From Allomyces macrogynus ATCC 38327 (Eukaryota; Blastocladiomycota; Blastocladiomycetes; Blastocladiales; Blastocladiaceae): a stretch of DNA of 64,000 nt. The notes under the pieces were generated by a model. The model saw only the letters and a list, made by a program, of their open reading frames with translations, was not told the origin of the DNA and searched no databases. A program made the position numbers and the translations under genes. Location: NCBI GenBank assembly GCA_000151295.1, contig GG745328.1, positions 2,365,992 to 2,429,991 on the forward strand, read 5' to 3'. Positions 23,901 to 34,453 of the stretch are shown here, piece by piece; within the stretch, counting starts at the first letter, position 1, and every line of letters begins with the position of its first letter.

Positions 23901-25243
23901 TGTCGTTCCCGCCGTCGCAACGCGACAGGGCGGCGGCAGCGCGCCCGGCACCCCGACCGCGTCCGGGCTCGGATGCCCCGTCCCGCACCCGTCGTATCAT
24001 ACCGCGCAAGTGCGCAGTCTGCCCATGGGCCGACTTGACCCGTCGATGCTGCTCGGGTTTGTCCTGACGTCCCGCGCCGACCTGGACGATTTTGTCGACC
24101 GCGTCTCGGCGTGGAATGCACACGGCGGTGGCGAGAACCCATGCGGCGATGCCGCTGTTTTCGGTGGTTGAGGAGTGCGCGTGGCCTGCGACCCCCGACG
24201 AGGACGATCCGAGGCTGCGTGATTTGATGGATGCCGGGGTTGGGGACGACGACGATCTCGCGACGTCGATGACGGCTGAAAGCAAGGACGAAGCACGGCC
24301 GTGGTGGACGACCAAGTCGGCCGCGGGCGGACCGTCACCGCCGACGCCCACGCAGAGTCCCCCCGCTCCGGCACCCGTACCGGTACCCGCACCAGCACCG
24401 TTGCCTGGACCGGACCCAGCCGACTTTGTGCTCGGATCGACCCCCGACCAGGCCGCGCGGTCGTTGGCTGACGGGTGGATGGACGCGGCCGCGTCCATGA
24501 TGGCCGCAGAGCGCGCAGCACGCACGCCGCCAAGGCATCCGGCCTCGCATGCTGTGACTGCCAATATGAGCGACCGCATAGGCACGTTCTCGCCGTGGGC
24601 CACGATCCACATGGAGCCTCGCACTGCTGCCGTCGCGGCCGCCGCAGCCGCCAATGCACGCGCGTTCGCGATGCCACCCGCGCTCACACCTGCACCTGCG
24701 AGCTCGTCGCCGACCTCGACCTCGAATGGTACTGCGTTTCCGGCACCCCCACCAGCCACGTTGTCACGCGTCAACGGCGCTGCTCATTCGTCATCGCCCA
24801 TTGCCATGGCATGTGTCGTCGCTGCCGCGCGTGTCCGTGACCGCACGATCTCGGACGCAAGTCTTGTGAGTTCACCGAGTGCCGGGACGCTCAGTGTGCG
24901 GTCGGTCGCGGGTAGTTTCACGGGGACGCCGCCGATGCCGCCGTCGGTGCATGGTGGTGGGGCACCGAGGTTTGGGAGCCCGGGAGCGCTTGTCATGGCG
25001 GGTGTAAGTGGTGGGGGGAGTTCCAGAGATGGCGAGAGTAGTGATGACGATGACGAAGATGTGAATGGGCATGCAGGGCGGGGGAGTAAGCAGGGTGCGG
25101 GTGCAGATGAGGATGAGGAGGAAGTGGGTGGGCCGCGGCCGGGTCCGCCGTCGACTGCAGCAGGAGCAAGGGTACGCGGTCTGGTGGACGCATTTGGCGC
25201 GGATGAGAGCTTTGGGATTCTGCACGGGTGGGACGAGGATTGA
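20986..25243 (+). CDS. ATG4: Atg4 autophagy cysteine protease, greatly enlarged, one +1 shift near the 3' end
   Basis: Processes Atg8 and releases it from lipid. Exons 20986-21148, 21237-21877, 21952-22685, 22754-23597 and 23665-25243, about 1,319 residues against 400-500 usually. Core motifs: LVLLGEHAS (exon 1), WFTYRTG then SDTSWGCVHRTGQMLLARAL with the catalytic Cys rebuilt across intron 3, and the Asp/His pair in LLYLDPHYPQP, then MGRLDPSMLLGFVL. About 500 disordered residues are inserted between the first two blocks. After DLDDFVDRVSAW the homologous MPLFSVVEE continues in the +1 frame (switch within about 24110-24150); the first frame would stop at 24171. The 360-residue tail ends ADESFGILHGW, an acidic FxxL LC3-interacting motif like that at the end of human ATG4B, which supports the tail being real. 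The shift may be a sequencing error. Intron 1 ends in AAG. Confidence 0.88.
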
Positions 25244-26126
25244 TTGATTGTTGGAGCAAGCAGGGGTGTGACGGGGCGTGTGGGGGTGCGGGTCGGGTGG
25301 GTCGCGCGTCGCGACGCGCCGCGCGGGGGCCTGTGGTTCAGATTTTTCTCTCGATGTTGGAAAAGCCGTCTATCCGTTTTCTGCCATTTGTGCGCTGGCC
25401 TATTGTCGCCGCTGCTGGTCGTCGTGTCCTGGTGTCGAACACGTTGGCGGCCTGGGCCCGTCAGAGCAGTTTGCGCGACAATGTTAGGACGATGGTGCGT
25501 GCAAGCCCGCAAAGGCTCAGGTGCAATGACCCCAATTCAGCATCACCACGCAGGCGGGTCCCCCATCGCTGCTCCCATGGCCGTCGTGGCATCGCGTCAC
25601 GCGTGGCGTGCGCTTCGTGGTACAACCACCAGCAAGCCGCTCGTCCGCCGTTGTTCGGTCGCGCAACTCGGGATATCAATGTTCTTGCATCTCGCTCCAA
25701 CTTTGACCTCTACCGCTGCTTTTGATCCGCGGTCACGCTCTCGCCTCGACGATGACCCGACGCGCCAACGACGACGAACCACTTGCTCGACAGTCGACAC
25801 GACACGCTCCGGCGCGCACCAAACGGCCTGCATGATGCCGACCATGATGGTGATGCTCGACGCGTGGTGGATGGGTGTGGCAGGCAGGTCACGCCACGGC
25901 CCGGCACGTGCCGGCTTCACGTGCCGTGACACCCGAGATAAAAACAATTGACAAAACGACGAATTTTTAGGAAAAATGAAGAACAGGCAAACTTTGGGGA
26001 CGACCGGGAAACGCCCCCGCCGCGCCGTGCACGCCGAGTTCACGCTACTCACGCTTGTCTCTCTCACGTTGAACCACGTTACCGCGACGGTCTGTCCACT
26101 CGTCCAAGTCGCTTTGCTCGTCCACG
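25244..26126. promoter_or_regulatory. Upstream region of the Cbf1-like gene
   Basis: 883 bases with no supportable gene. It is the 3' flank of ATG4 and the promoter of the bHLH gene. It includes a pair of CACGTG motifs listed separately. Confidence 0.55.
25905..25923. promoter_or_regulatory. Paired CACGTG E-boxes upstream of the Cbf1-like gene
   Basis: CACGTG at 25905-25910 (inside the palindrome GGCACGTGCC) and again at 25918-25923, 13 bases apart and about 200 bases before the bHLH start codon. This is the core site of Cbf1/USF-class proteins, so autoregulation is plausible. Occupancy is not shown by sequence. Confidence 0.5.
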
Positions 26127-26643
26127 ATGGCATCCCCTGCCTCCACGCCGGCCGCCGCGGCCGACCTGCCTGCCGTTGCCGTGAGCGCGCCCACCGAACC
26201 GCCCACCTCGGACCTCGCTGGCCTCTTGCTCGCCAGTAACCCGCTTGACCCTGCCGCTGCCGCCGCTGTTACCGACGCTTCGACGACCGTTCTCGTTGAA
26301 GCCGCACCACAGCCCCCCGTTGACGAGGCTACGGTCGCTGCCGCTGCTGCCGCAGCGGTTGCGCAAGCGCAAGCGCAAGATGCTGCCAAGCACGCCCAGC
26401 TTCAGGCTGATCAGGAACAGCAACAGGAGGCACAGCAAGTGCAGCTTGACCCGACTCAGCAACAGCAACTCGATGCCGCCGCTGCTGCTGCCGCGGCTGC
26501 CGCACACGTCGGGATCCCGCTCGGCGTCGCGCCCGCATTGACCCCGTCGGTCGCCGACACACTGCGTCTGAACGGTGTCCCGACCGACCTCGATGCCAAC
26601 TCGCCGCTCGGACTCGCTGTTCTTGCTGCGCGCAATGCCGCCT

Positions 26644-26679
<36 letters not shown>

Positions 26680-27792
26680 CCGAGGCTGCCGCAGCAGCTG
26701 CGGCGGCCATGTCCATGTCGTCGTCGCCGGCGCCTGCCGGTTCCGCTGCGGCTGCGGCTGCAGCTGCCGCCAAGCTCACGCCGGGTACTGACGAGTGGCT
26801 CAAGCAGCGGCGCGAGTCGCACAAGGAGGTGGAGCGCCGGCGGCGTGAAGTGATCAACACGGGGATTGCCGAACTGGCCAAGATCGTGCCGAATTGCTCG
26901 GATCGCAACAAGGGCGGCATCTTGCACCGCGCCGTGCAGTACATTCAGCAGCTCAAGGAGGCCGAACAGCGGAATGCCGAACGCTGGACGCTCGATAAGA
27001 TGCTGGCTGATCGTACGTCCTTGCTTCTGTCTCGGATCGCTTTGGACTCATTGTACTCACTTTTGCCCGACACTGCTCCCCTGACCGTCTCAACCAGAGG
27101 CCATCAACGACCTCACCGGCTACGTCGAGTTCCTCAAGGCCGAAAACGACGCGATGCGCGGCCAAATCACCCAACTCGGCGGCGAGGCTCCCCCACGGAC
27201 CGCTCCACCCGCCCCGTCCGTCCCGCCGTACCACGCGCATGCGGCCATGGCCGCCATGCACCCGGGGTACCACTACTTTGCCCCGCCGCCCGGCCACTGG
27301 CCGCAGGCTGGGTACCCACTCCAGCACCCCGGCGTGACCCCGACCACCACCGCCGAGGGCCAGGCTGCGCAGCCCGCCGGCCAGCAGGCGCAGCAGCAGC
27401 AGGCGATGCTCGACATGCAGGCGGCCGCGGCGGCGCAGATGCACCAGGCGTTTGCCGAACATCAGATGCAGTTTGCGCAGATGCACCAGCAGCAGTATGT
27501 CGAGCAGCAGGCGGCGGCAGCGGCGGCGGCGGCTGCGGCAGCGCAGGCCCATGCCGAGGCTCACGCGCAGGCGCTCGCGCCCGCCGAGAAGCGCGCGCAC
27601 CCGGAAGATGGCGAGGAGCAGGGGGATGAGGCGAGTAAGCGCGCACGGATCGATGAAGTTGCGAGTAACGGGGACGCGGTACTTGCGGCGGCTGCGGCTG
27701 CGGCGATGGTGGACGATGCTTCTGCGGCGGCAGCGGTTGCGACTCCGGGCGAGCCCGTGGCTGGGGACACCCAGGAAGTGTTGGCGGCGTAA
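26127..27792 (+). CDS. CBF1: Cbf1-like bHLH transcription factor
   Basis: DNA-binding regulator of the Cbf1/USF class. Exons 26127-27012 and 27098-27792, intron 85 bp, 526 residues. The basic region RRESHKEVERRRREVINTGI carries the His-Glu-Arg triad that reads CACGTG. Helix 2 follows (KGGILHRAVQYIQQLKEAEQ), with the Cbf1-specific continuation ERWTLDKMLADQAINDL then a short leucine-rich coiled coil across the intron. The rest is low complexity: Ala-rich blocks, an 11-Gln run encoded by a pure CAG repeat and a Gln/Met/His-rich activation-like C-terminus with a KRAR basic patch. It is longer than yeast Cbf1 (351 residues) because of these spacers. Two CACGTG sites lie upstream. Confidence 0.88.
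26646..26678 (+). repeat. (CAG)11 trinucleotide repeat encoding poly-Gln
   Basis: Eleven uninterrupted CAG codons in the N-terminal half of the bHLH protein. A pure repeat of this kind is expected to vary in length between strains. Confidence 0.95.
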
Positions 27793-28298
27793 ATTGCTTT
27801 GATTTGGCTGTGCGTTCGTTTGGTTGTTTGGTCGCGGGATCGTGACCCCTTGGGTCCTGCGTTGGTTGATTTTGTTTTGTTGCCGACCAGCTTGGCTTTG
27901 TTACGCGTGTGCCAGAGTCGACTCGTCGATCATTATTTATTTATTTGCAGCATCTGGTTCGATTTGCCGTCAGCGGGCACTCAGCCCAGTTGAGCTCAGG
28001 TCGACACGCACAGCAAGCACAGCGTAGAAGGCCGGGCCAGAGTCTTTGGATCCAAAACCAACCCACGAACATGGACAGACAGACGGCTCTAGTCCAAGCG
28101 AACCCACAGGCAGCGCACGACCCAGGACATAAGAGACGTCGATAATCATGGACCTGTCACGGCACCGCCGCCCAAAATAAATACTTTACATCGCGCCAGA
28201 ACCCGCCCCAATCCCCAACTTCCCCGTCGCGTCCAAGCGCGCGATCAATGGCGGTCGACCCGCTCGACCCGTACGCGTCGCGCGTCGCTCAGCTCACC
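27793..28298. other. 3' intergenic region, Cbf1-like and SAMHD1-like genes
   Basis: Convergent 3' ends. AT-rich stretches occur near 27930-27950 (ATTATTTATTTATTTG, containing AATAAATAAAT on the minus strand) and an AATAAATA near 28176. Nothing else recognised. Confidence 0.5.
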
Positions 28299-30682
28299 TT
28301 AGCCGCCGGCTTGCACCGACGGCAAGTTGGCCCTCACGCTCATCAAACGACCGCCGCTTGGAGCCGGCTTGGCGGTGCCCAAATTTGACGGGATAATGTG
28401 CAGCCGCGACGGGCTCGCGTCGCTCCCGCACTCGGCGAGCAGCGGGTTCACGGCGCGACGGAACGCGCGCTGCACGGCCTGCGATTTCGCGGGGTCGGTC
28501 GTGTAAACGCGCAACACGGACTCGCAGTAGGACCGCGGGATCAGGTGGGAGGCTTCGGTGTCCTTGAGGTGCACCTTCGAGTTGATATCTATCAGGTGGA
28601 GAGGGGAAGAGGCGAGTGCGAGAGCGGGGCGAGCGGGTGGAGAGGTGAGCTAGGGTGGCGGGCGACGCGGTGGTGGGGGTGCGGGAGGGAGGTGCGGGAG
28701 GAGTGGGACGTACCGAACTTGTTGTAAAACATGATGTTGTCGACGGGGTTCTGCTCGCCCATGCCATAGTGGATCGTGGAGCTACCATCGAGAGAAGGGG
28801 GCGAACTATGTCAGAACGCGGCACGATCGAAACACGCCGAAACCGACCGCGGCAAACGTACCAGTCGATGCGAATATCGTCGGGGCGCAAGTTGTCGTTG
28901 CCGACCGAGTACCCCGCGACCTCCTCGGGCGTGAGCCGCTCCTAGACGTAAAAAACGATGATCTTTGCCGTCAGAACCAAATGAACGTGGCGACCAACTG
29001 GAACTCGAAAACAGAATGCTCGCGCACCTTGATGAACTTGCGCACTTTCGGCTCAATGATCACCTCGTCGACAAACTTGTACGTGTCCCGCGTGCGCAGG
29101 CGGCGGATCAGGTTGCGAGAGTAGGAGAGCGCCGGGTCGACAGACGTCTCGATGTCGCGCAGAATGCCGTCGGTCAGGTACACGTAGCGGTCGGGGTCGC
29201 CGATGGCGTCGGTAAAGTGCAGCACCGGGTTCGCGTGCACGAGCGCGTCCGCGACCATGAGCTCGATCGCGTTGCAGGTCTGCGCAGAGACGTGGTTGTG
29301 GTGATCAGTTGCGGGATCGCGCGAACAGAAAGCTAGCAAGATGCAGCACGCTCGGACCTTGTGCGTGTAGATGCGCTTGAAGAGGGAATAACGTGTATGA
29401 AACAATTCATACACGTTGAAACCCTCCTACAATGCGGTGGAACGAGCAAAGCGTTAGTTTTCATTGCACGCACGATCAGGAGCGGGGCGGATCGTGCAAG
29501 GAGAAAATTCAGCATGCTTTGGTCGCGTAGCAAATCTCATCGTCGATGACGCGGCACGTCTTAATGAGCCGGTGCGGGTCGTAGCTCGAGAGCAGGCCAA
29601 CCGACTTGGTGTCGCGCAGGAGGTAGTCGAACTTGTCGACGTCGACCGAGTTCTTCTTGTTGGCGACAATCTCGTAGAGGAAGCGGCGCTTGCTGTGGGA
29701 GGAGAAGGTGGAGAGCGTCAGGTCAGTTCACGGGCAGGTGCAAACGCGAGCACAGGATCGCGGAACCGACGTACCCGGGCAGCGGCGTCCCGTCGATCAG
29801 CGAGTTGATGAGCCGCACTTGGTCGGTGGACAGGCTGATCGCGTTTTCGTCGACGAGCGCGCTGAACATCATTTCGCTCGCCTGCTCGTGGTGCCAATTC
29901 GATCCGGCCGGTCTATTTCAGCAGCAAACAAGTCATTCCAGCATGTGCTTGGTGGTAAAACGAGAAAAATGGGAGACGAACAGCAGGCGCGGCAGGACCG
30001 AGTTGTCGAACACGTGCGAGAACGGGCCGTGACCTAGTTTTCCGCGACCAGTGAGGGACCGTAGTGGGTGGAGAATGTGGAAAATACGTTGAAGAAGCGT
30101 ACCGAGGTCGTGGCACAGACCCGCGAGGCGCACGGCCTCGATTTCGTCAGCGCGCAGCTCGAGTTCGGGCTGCCGCTGCGCGATTTCACCAATCATCTTG
30201 CCAGCCAGGTGCGCGACGCCTAAATGACGGTAAGGTAGGCGACGCGGCGCATCAGTTTCGAGGTGACCATAACTCCTCGAGCAAAAACGGGGTGGAGGAG
30301 CGCAATGACAGACCAATCGAGTGCTCGAACCGGTTGTGCGACGCGCCGGGGAAGACGAAATACGCCGTGCCGAGCTGCTTGAGCTCACTAAAGGTTCAGA
30401 GCGCGCAAGCGGTGCGTGAGCGCGGCTGGTCGGGATAATCGTGGCCAGATCGGCGGGTCACGTCGTGCATCCCCTCGCGGTCGCGCGCGGCCCACTCCCA
30501 CCCGCGACGCGTCGGAGTACGCGAGCGTCGATGTACCGAAGGCGCTGGAACTGGGGCGTGTCGATGATATCCCACGACAGCTGGTCGAGCTCAATCGAGT
30601 TGTGGACCGGGTCGTGCACGAAACGCTGGTTGAATGGCCACGCCGCGGTTTGCTGGTTGCCGACGTCCATGTCCGTGTCCAT
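28299..30682 (-). CDS. SAMHD1: SAMHD1-like HD-domain dNTP triphosphohydrolase, no SAM domain
   Basis: Metal-dependent hydrolase that degrades dNTPs. Eleven exons: 30537-30682, 30314-30387, 30103-30219, 29982-30033, 29775-29912, 29518-29692, 29358-29426, 29028-29279, 28862-28941, 28714-28781 and 28299-28588; 486 residues. The HD metal site is complete: [32 protein letters not shown] and the distal Asp in [12 protein letters not shown]. The C-terminal half follows vertebrate SAMHD1 closely ([39 protein letters not shown]). The N-terminus starts directly at the HD domain ([20 protein letters not shown]), so the SAM domain of the animal protein is absent. The sixth intron (29427-29517) begins GC, not GT. 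At least ten introns make this the most intron-rich gene here. Its role could be nucleotide-pool control or antiviral, as in animals; the sequence does not decide. Confidence 0.93.
29390..29417. repeat. Perfect 12-bp inverted repeat with 4-base loop
   Basis: AACGTGTATGAA, loop ACAA, then TTCATACACGTT. It lies within exon 7 of the SAMHD1-like gene, so the mRNA could form a 12-bp hairpin in coding sequence. Confidence 0.9.
29427..29517 (-). other. GC-AG intron in the SAMHD1-like gene
   Basis: The exon ends at AAA and the intron reads GCATGC...TGTAG. Splicing here is phase 0 and rebuilds [14 protein letters not shown], which aligns with the family. No GT donor nearby keeps the frame. Confidence 0.75.
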
Positions 30683-30974
30683 GTTGCTGAAAATTGCTCG
30701 AAGTTGCAGGAAGTTGCAGCTGATGGTCCTGAGTCGTTGGTCGTGACGGCAGGGATGTGGGGGTGGGTCGTGGCAGATGCCGGCTTGGGCACACCCGAGT
30801 TGCTGACTTGCGTGTCTCGCCTGCAGCAGCCCTTTCATCGCTCCCATTTTCCTGCCCGGTTCTCGGCCGCTTCTGATCGCACCGTGATGCGGGCGCTATA
30901 CATTCAAGACAAGCATTGAATCAAAACGGGCTTCATTCGCGGAACCAACAGACAACACCGATGCGCGTCCTCGA

Positions 30975-32082
30975 CTACGCGAGCTCGGCCATCGCCTGCT
31001 GCCAAGTAGACGGTGCTGCTGCTGCGGCGGCGTCGGAAGCCATAATCCCATGCAGTCGAGCGAGGTGCACCGAGTTGGCCGTCCAGTCGGCGACCGCAAG
31101 TGCCTGCAGCAGGGCATCGGCAAGGTCGTCCTTCTTCTTTTCCAGGTGGAACTGGCGCACGAGCACGCTTGGAATCTTGAGCGACTGTGCGCTGGCATCA
31201 GTGGTGAGCGGCGACGGGCTGTCCACTTCCTCGATGAACCGCGACGCGAGCAGCGCCTTGGTCAAGTTGGTCGCCGAGTGCTTCTTCTTGTCGCCGCCGT
31301 GTTCAAACCACTTGCTCACTGCTCCAGGTGGCAGCGACGTGAGCACTGGCACTTCCACTGCAGCGAGCCGCACGGGTTGGGTCAGTGACGACCAGAGCAT
31401 GCCTCTACCGAATCCGTGACAAGTGAGCAACGAAACAAACTCTTTCGGGTGGAGAGCGTGCGCGTGAACGTACTCGACCATATTCACCATGAACACGGAG
31501 AAGCTCGCCTTGCCCACGCCGACCATGCGCTGCCGCTCAATCACGTACTGGACCTGGCCATCGGTTGCGGCCGCGCCCGTCGCGACTGGACGTGGTGTTG
31601 CTCCCGCCGCGTCGCCCACACCGTGAATCTCGGCGTCGATCTTGGCGACGAGTTCGTGCACGCTGACGGCAAACACGCGCGGGTCGTAGACGCGCTCTGT
31701 GGCCGCTTCTTCGGCTGTCGCGTCGTCGGCTGCAGGCACCAGCGTGACGCGCTGCCATGCGCGCAGCTCCGACCCGTGCAAGTAGGCCCAGGCCAGGTTT
31801 CGGAATCCCACATCTATGGAGACGATGCGCGGGACAGTTCCGCGCTGCGCCGTCGCGTGCAGGTGTGAGGTCAACTTGGCGGCAATCTCGGCCTTGCGCG
31901 TCGGCAACCCGACCACGCCAGCGCTCTTGCACAGGTGCTTGAGGTCGGGCACGGTCAACCGCGTGAGGCTTTCATAAGCGAGGAAGGGCGGGAGCGAGGG
32001 TGAGCGGAGCGTCGCGTGGTCAAGCCAGCGCGGTTGTTCGTTGCGTCGTGTGTCGCGCGGACCTTGTTGGGACCGATGTCAT
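30975..32082 (-). CDS. CCE1: Mitochondrial Holliday-junction resolvase Cce1/Ydc2
   Basis: RNase H-fold nuclease that cuts four-way junctions in mitochondrial DNA. Exons 32063-32082, 31474-31968 and 30975-31404, 314 residues. A SAP-like N-terminal motif (LKHLCKSAGVVGLPTRKAEI) precedes the catalytic core. The acidic residues appear in IVSIDVGFRNLAWAYL (Asp), YVIERQRM (Glu) and KKKDDLADALLQALAVADW (Asp pair). Intron 2 (31405-31473) is 69 bp with no stop, so an unspliced frame stays open; splicing restores the family-like NMVEGMLWSSL. Exon 1 is tentative: it supplies an ATG and exact phase, but its acceptor is GAAAG, not YAG. The next gene upstream on the same strand is MGST3. Confidence 0.9.
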
Positions 32083-32748
32083 CGTGGGAGCAAGGCGCGG
32101 AGTTGTTCACGTTTGATCGAGAGCTTGATTTGTCGGCAAGTGCGGGGAGTTGCACCGCTTCTTCTTGGATATCGATTCACAGTCGCTGAGCGCGCGTACG
32201 AAGGCCAGCAAGCGCGCACGGCAGCAAATCTGACCAGGTCTGCCATTGCCGTGCCAGAGGCGGCTCAAAGACCTTGCGCAAACCGTGGTATTCCAGGGGT
32301 CTATGGGGCGCAACAAGGAGGTCGCTCTCTCTCCACCGTCTTTCATTGTCAATCTCTTTGCGTTCAGCTCTCGCGAAACGCTGACGTTTTCGTCAAGCCA
32401 TGAAAAATGAACGAGTCTGGCTACGATTTGTTGGTCAAATTCTGTTGCTAACCTATGCATCGATGATGAAAGGACGCCGTTGCCGCACGATTGGTGTTGG
32501 CGCTCAAGAGCAGGTCTCAGAGACTCGTCGCCATGACCGCCATGATCAAGATGCCGGCAACAACAACAGCCGGAACGAGGTGGATAAGTGAGATGACTTT
32601 GTTGAACTACGGGAGCGAAAGGAGCCGCTCTGATCGCGGTTTTTCATTGATCGAGCGACCAACTAAGCGCGACACGCTTCAGGTTAAGTCGCGTCCTGAG
32701 AAAACTAGCGAGTCCCAATCTAGCAAACAACAAATCTATCTCTATGTT
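32083..32748. other. Intergenic region between MGST3 and CCE1
   Basis: 666 bases between two minus-strand genes, holding the MGST3 3' flank and the CCE1 promoter. It is less GC-rich than the coding DNA. No gene or clear element seen. Confidence 0.5.
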
Positions 32749-33282
32749 TTACAGATAACCAAGCAGCTTGACCGCGCCGTGCGTGGCAATCCCAATCATC
32801 CCAAAGAACGCCGGCCAAAAAATGACCGACCCGCGCAGACGCGCGTCTGGGCCCTGGTTGATGTAACCGCGAATGAACACTTCGCGGCCGAGAATGTAGA
32901 CAGCGGTCAGGCCGGCCGTCCACGTCGGGTTAAAGATGCCCGAGCAGAAAATGGCCGTGTTGACGGTCGCCATTTGCTCGAGGTAGTTTTGGTGCACACG
33001 TTGCGCCGAGTTGAATTCGTGCCACTGCGCGTCCGTGAGCTTGGTCGTGTACCGGCCGGAACCCATATCGGGATAAGCGATCCCGTATTTCTTGCGCAGG
33101 GCCATCACGAAGCGCGACGATGAGGTGTAGTGGAGGTTGAAGGCTAGCAACACCAGAATCGAAAATGTCAGTCAAAGATTGCGCGTCATGCGAGATTTGC
33201 CATTGAAGGTGCGTGAATCCATCGTACCTAGGAGCGACAGCACGACATAGCCAAATTCCGAGGAGAGCGTGACGGCGGACAT
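32749..33282 (-). CDS. MGST3: Microsomal glutathione S-transferase 3 (MAPEG family)
   Basis: Small four-helix membrane enzyme of glutathione and lipid-peroxide metabolism, expected in ER or mitochondrial outer membrane. Exons 33228-33282 and 32749-33143, intron 84 bp, 149 residues against 152 in human MGST3. The hallmark FNSAQRVHQNYLEQMATVNT (MAPEG Arg-x-His-Gln-Asn motif) is present, preceded by RKKYGIAYPDM and followed by VYILGREVFIRGYINQG. Hydrophobic helices lie at the N-terminus, after the motif and at the C-terminus (WPAFFGMIGIATHGAVKLLG). It is head-to-head with QARS. Confidence 0.93.
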
Positions 33283-34453
33283 GGTAGTAGCTGATTGACT
33301 GATTGGTGGATGATAGGGCGGGAAGCGTTGAATCCGAGACGTGTCGCGTTGGCGGGTGTCTTGGGATGCTTTCGGTTGGATGAGACGCGATGGTTCGATG
33401 GGTGAACGACGCGCCGCGGCTACCAGGGCTTTTATTCGCGCTGGGGCGCAAGTTGGGGCGCAAGTCGCCGCGGCAAACTGGGTCCTTGGGAAAACAATGC
33501 GACGAACCAGTGCACAAGTTGGCGTAACGAAACAATGCGCGCGGTTCAGCTCGGACAAGCTCAAGGCGGCGTCGTTGTCACCTTGGTGTCAGCAAAAGTG
33601 CGCGCACCCGACAAAGCAAGAGTGGACGCGCGCTGACTGAGCTGACGGAGAGGATGAGCGAAGCAATTGCAGGGACAGATGAATAACAACAAAGTCAATG
33701 CGTTCTGAGGCGCGGCGGCAGTGCAGAAATACGACAAGTATAAAATGCCAGCCTTGCCCGCCGATGCTTTGCACGGTCTTGGCCTTTAAAAAGAGGCATA
33801 AAAAACAGCAACATGATTGCGATATGATCGCGAGCATTGGCGAGAACGCACCAAATCGAGCCGACTCACCACGTTGGCATCCGCGCGGTGCTCGAATACA
33901 GATTGTATCAATCGTACAAGGGCGCGTATTTCACTTTCGCGCGCGTAGAGCGCATCTCTTGATCGGGAACGCGTTGGGTCGACAGGCCAGTACTCTGGCG
34001 CCAGATAAGGATTGTCGAGCAAGAGCAAGAGCAACTCGACTCGACGCGGCCACGTGAGAAGGGTGAGTCGCGTCTCCTTGTGGTCGGGGTTGATTCATGT
34101 CCGCGGTACTGGGGGTGCAAAAGCTGCTGCGCTTCAGGTGGTCGACGGGCAGCAGAGTGGCCGAGCAGCGTGTACCGCGTTGCGTTGCGGCAGGAGGCGG
34201 TGCGTACTGGCGGCGGCGGTGCTATCGTCAGCAAGATAGAGTGAGGACGAGCTCAACGATGGTGGGGGTGGTTTGCGGTGGGTTTGGGTCACGTTGCAGG
34301 CGATAAAAAACCACTTCGCCCCGTCACAAACCGCAAAAGGCAGCAGCAAGAACAAGAAGCGGGCCGCTTGCCCTCGCCTCCACCATCTTCGAAACCAACC
34401 ACAGTTTTGACCCTTTCTCTTCAACGATCGACCCAACCTCCACCACGACGATT
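33283..34453. promoter_or_regulatory. Shared upstream region of MGST3 and QARS
   Basis: 1,171 bases between divergent starts, with an AT-richer middle around 33650-33850. One CACGTG at 34051-34056. No supportable gene. Confidence 0.5.

Noticed and set aside
24024..24124. 67-bp GT...AG span as an intron to repair the ATG4 frame
   Set aside because: It would delete the conserved LDDFVDR segment; a one-base discrepancy is a simpler account.
23374..24774. A 466-codon minus-strand frame opposite ATG4
   Set aside because: The plus strand encodes the Atg4 Asp/His catalytic block here; the antisense frame is low complexity.
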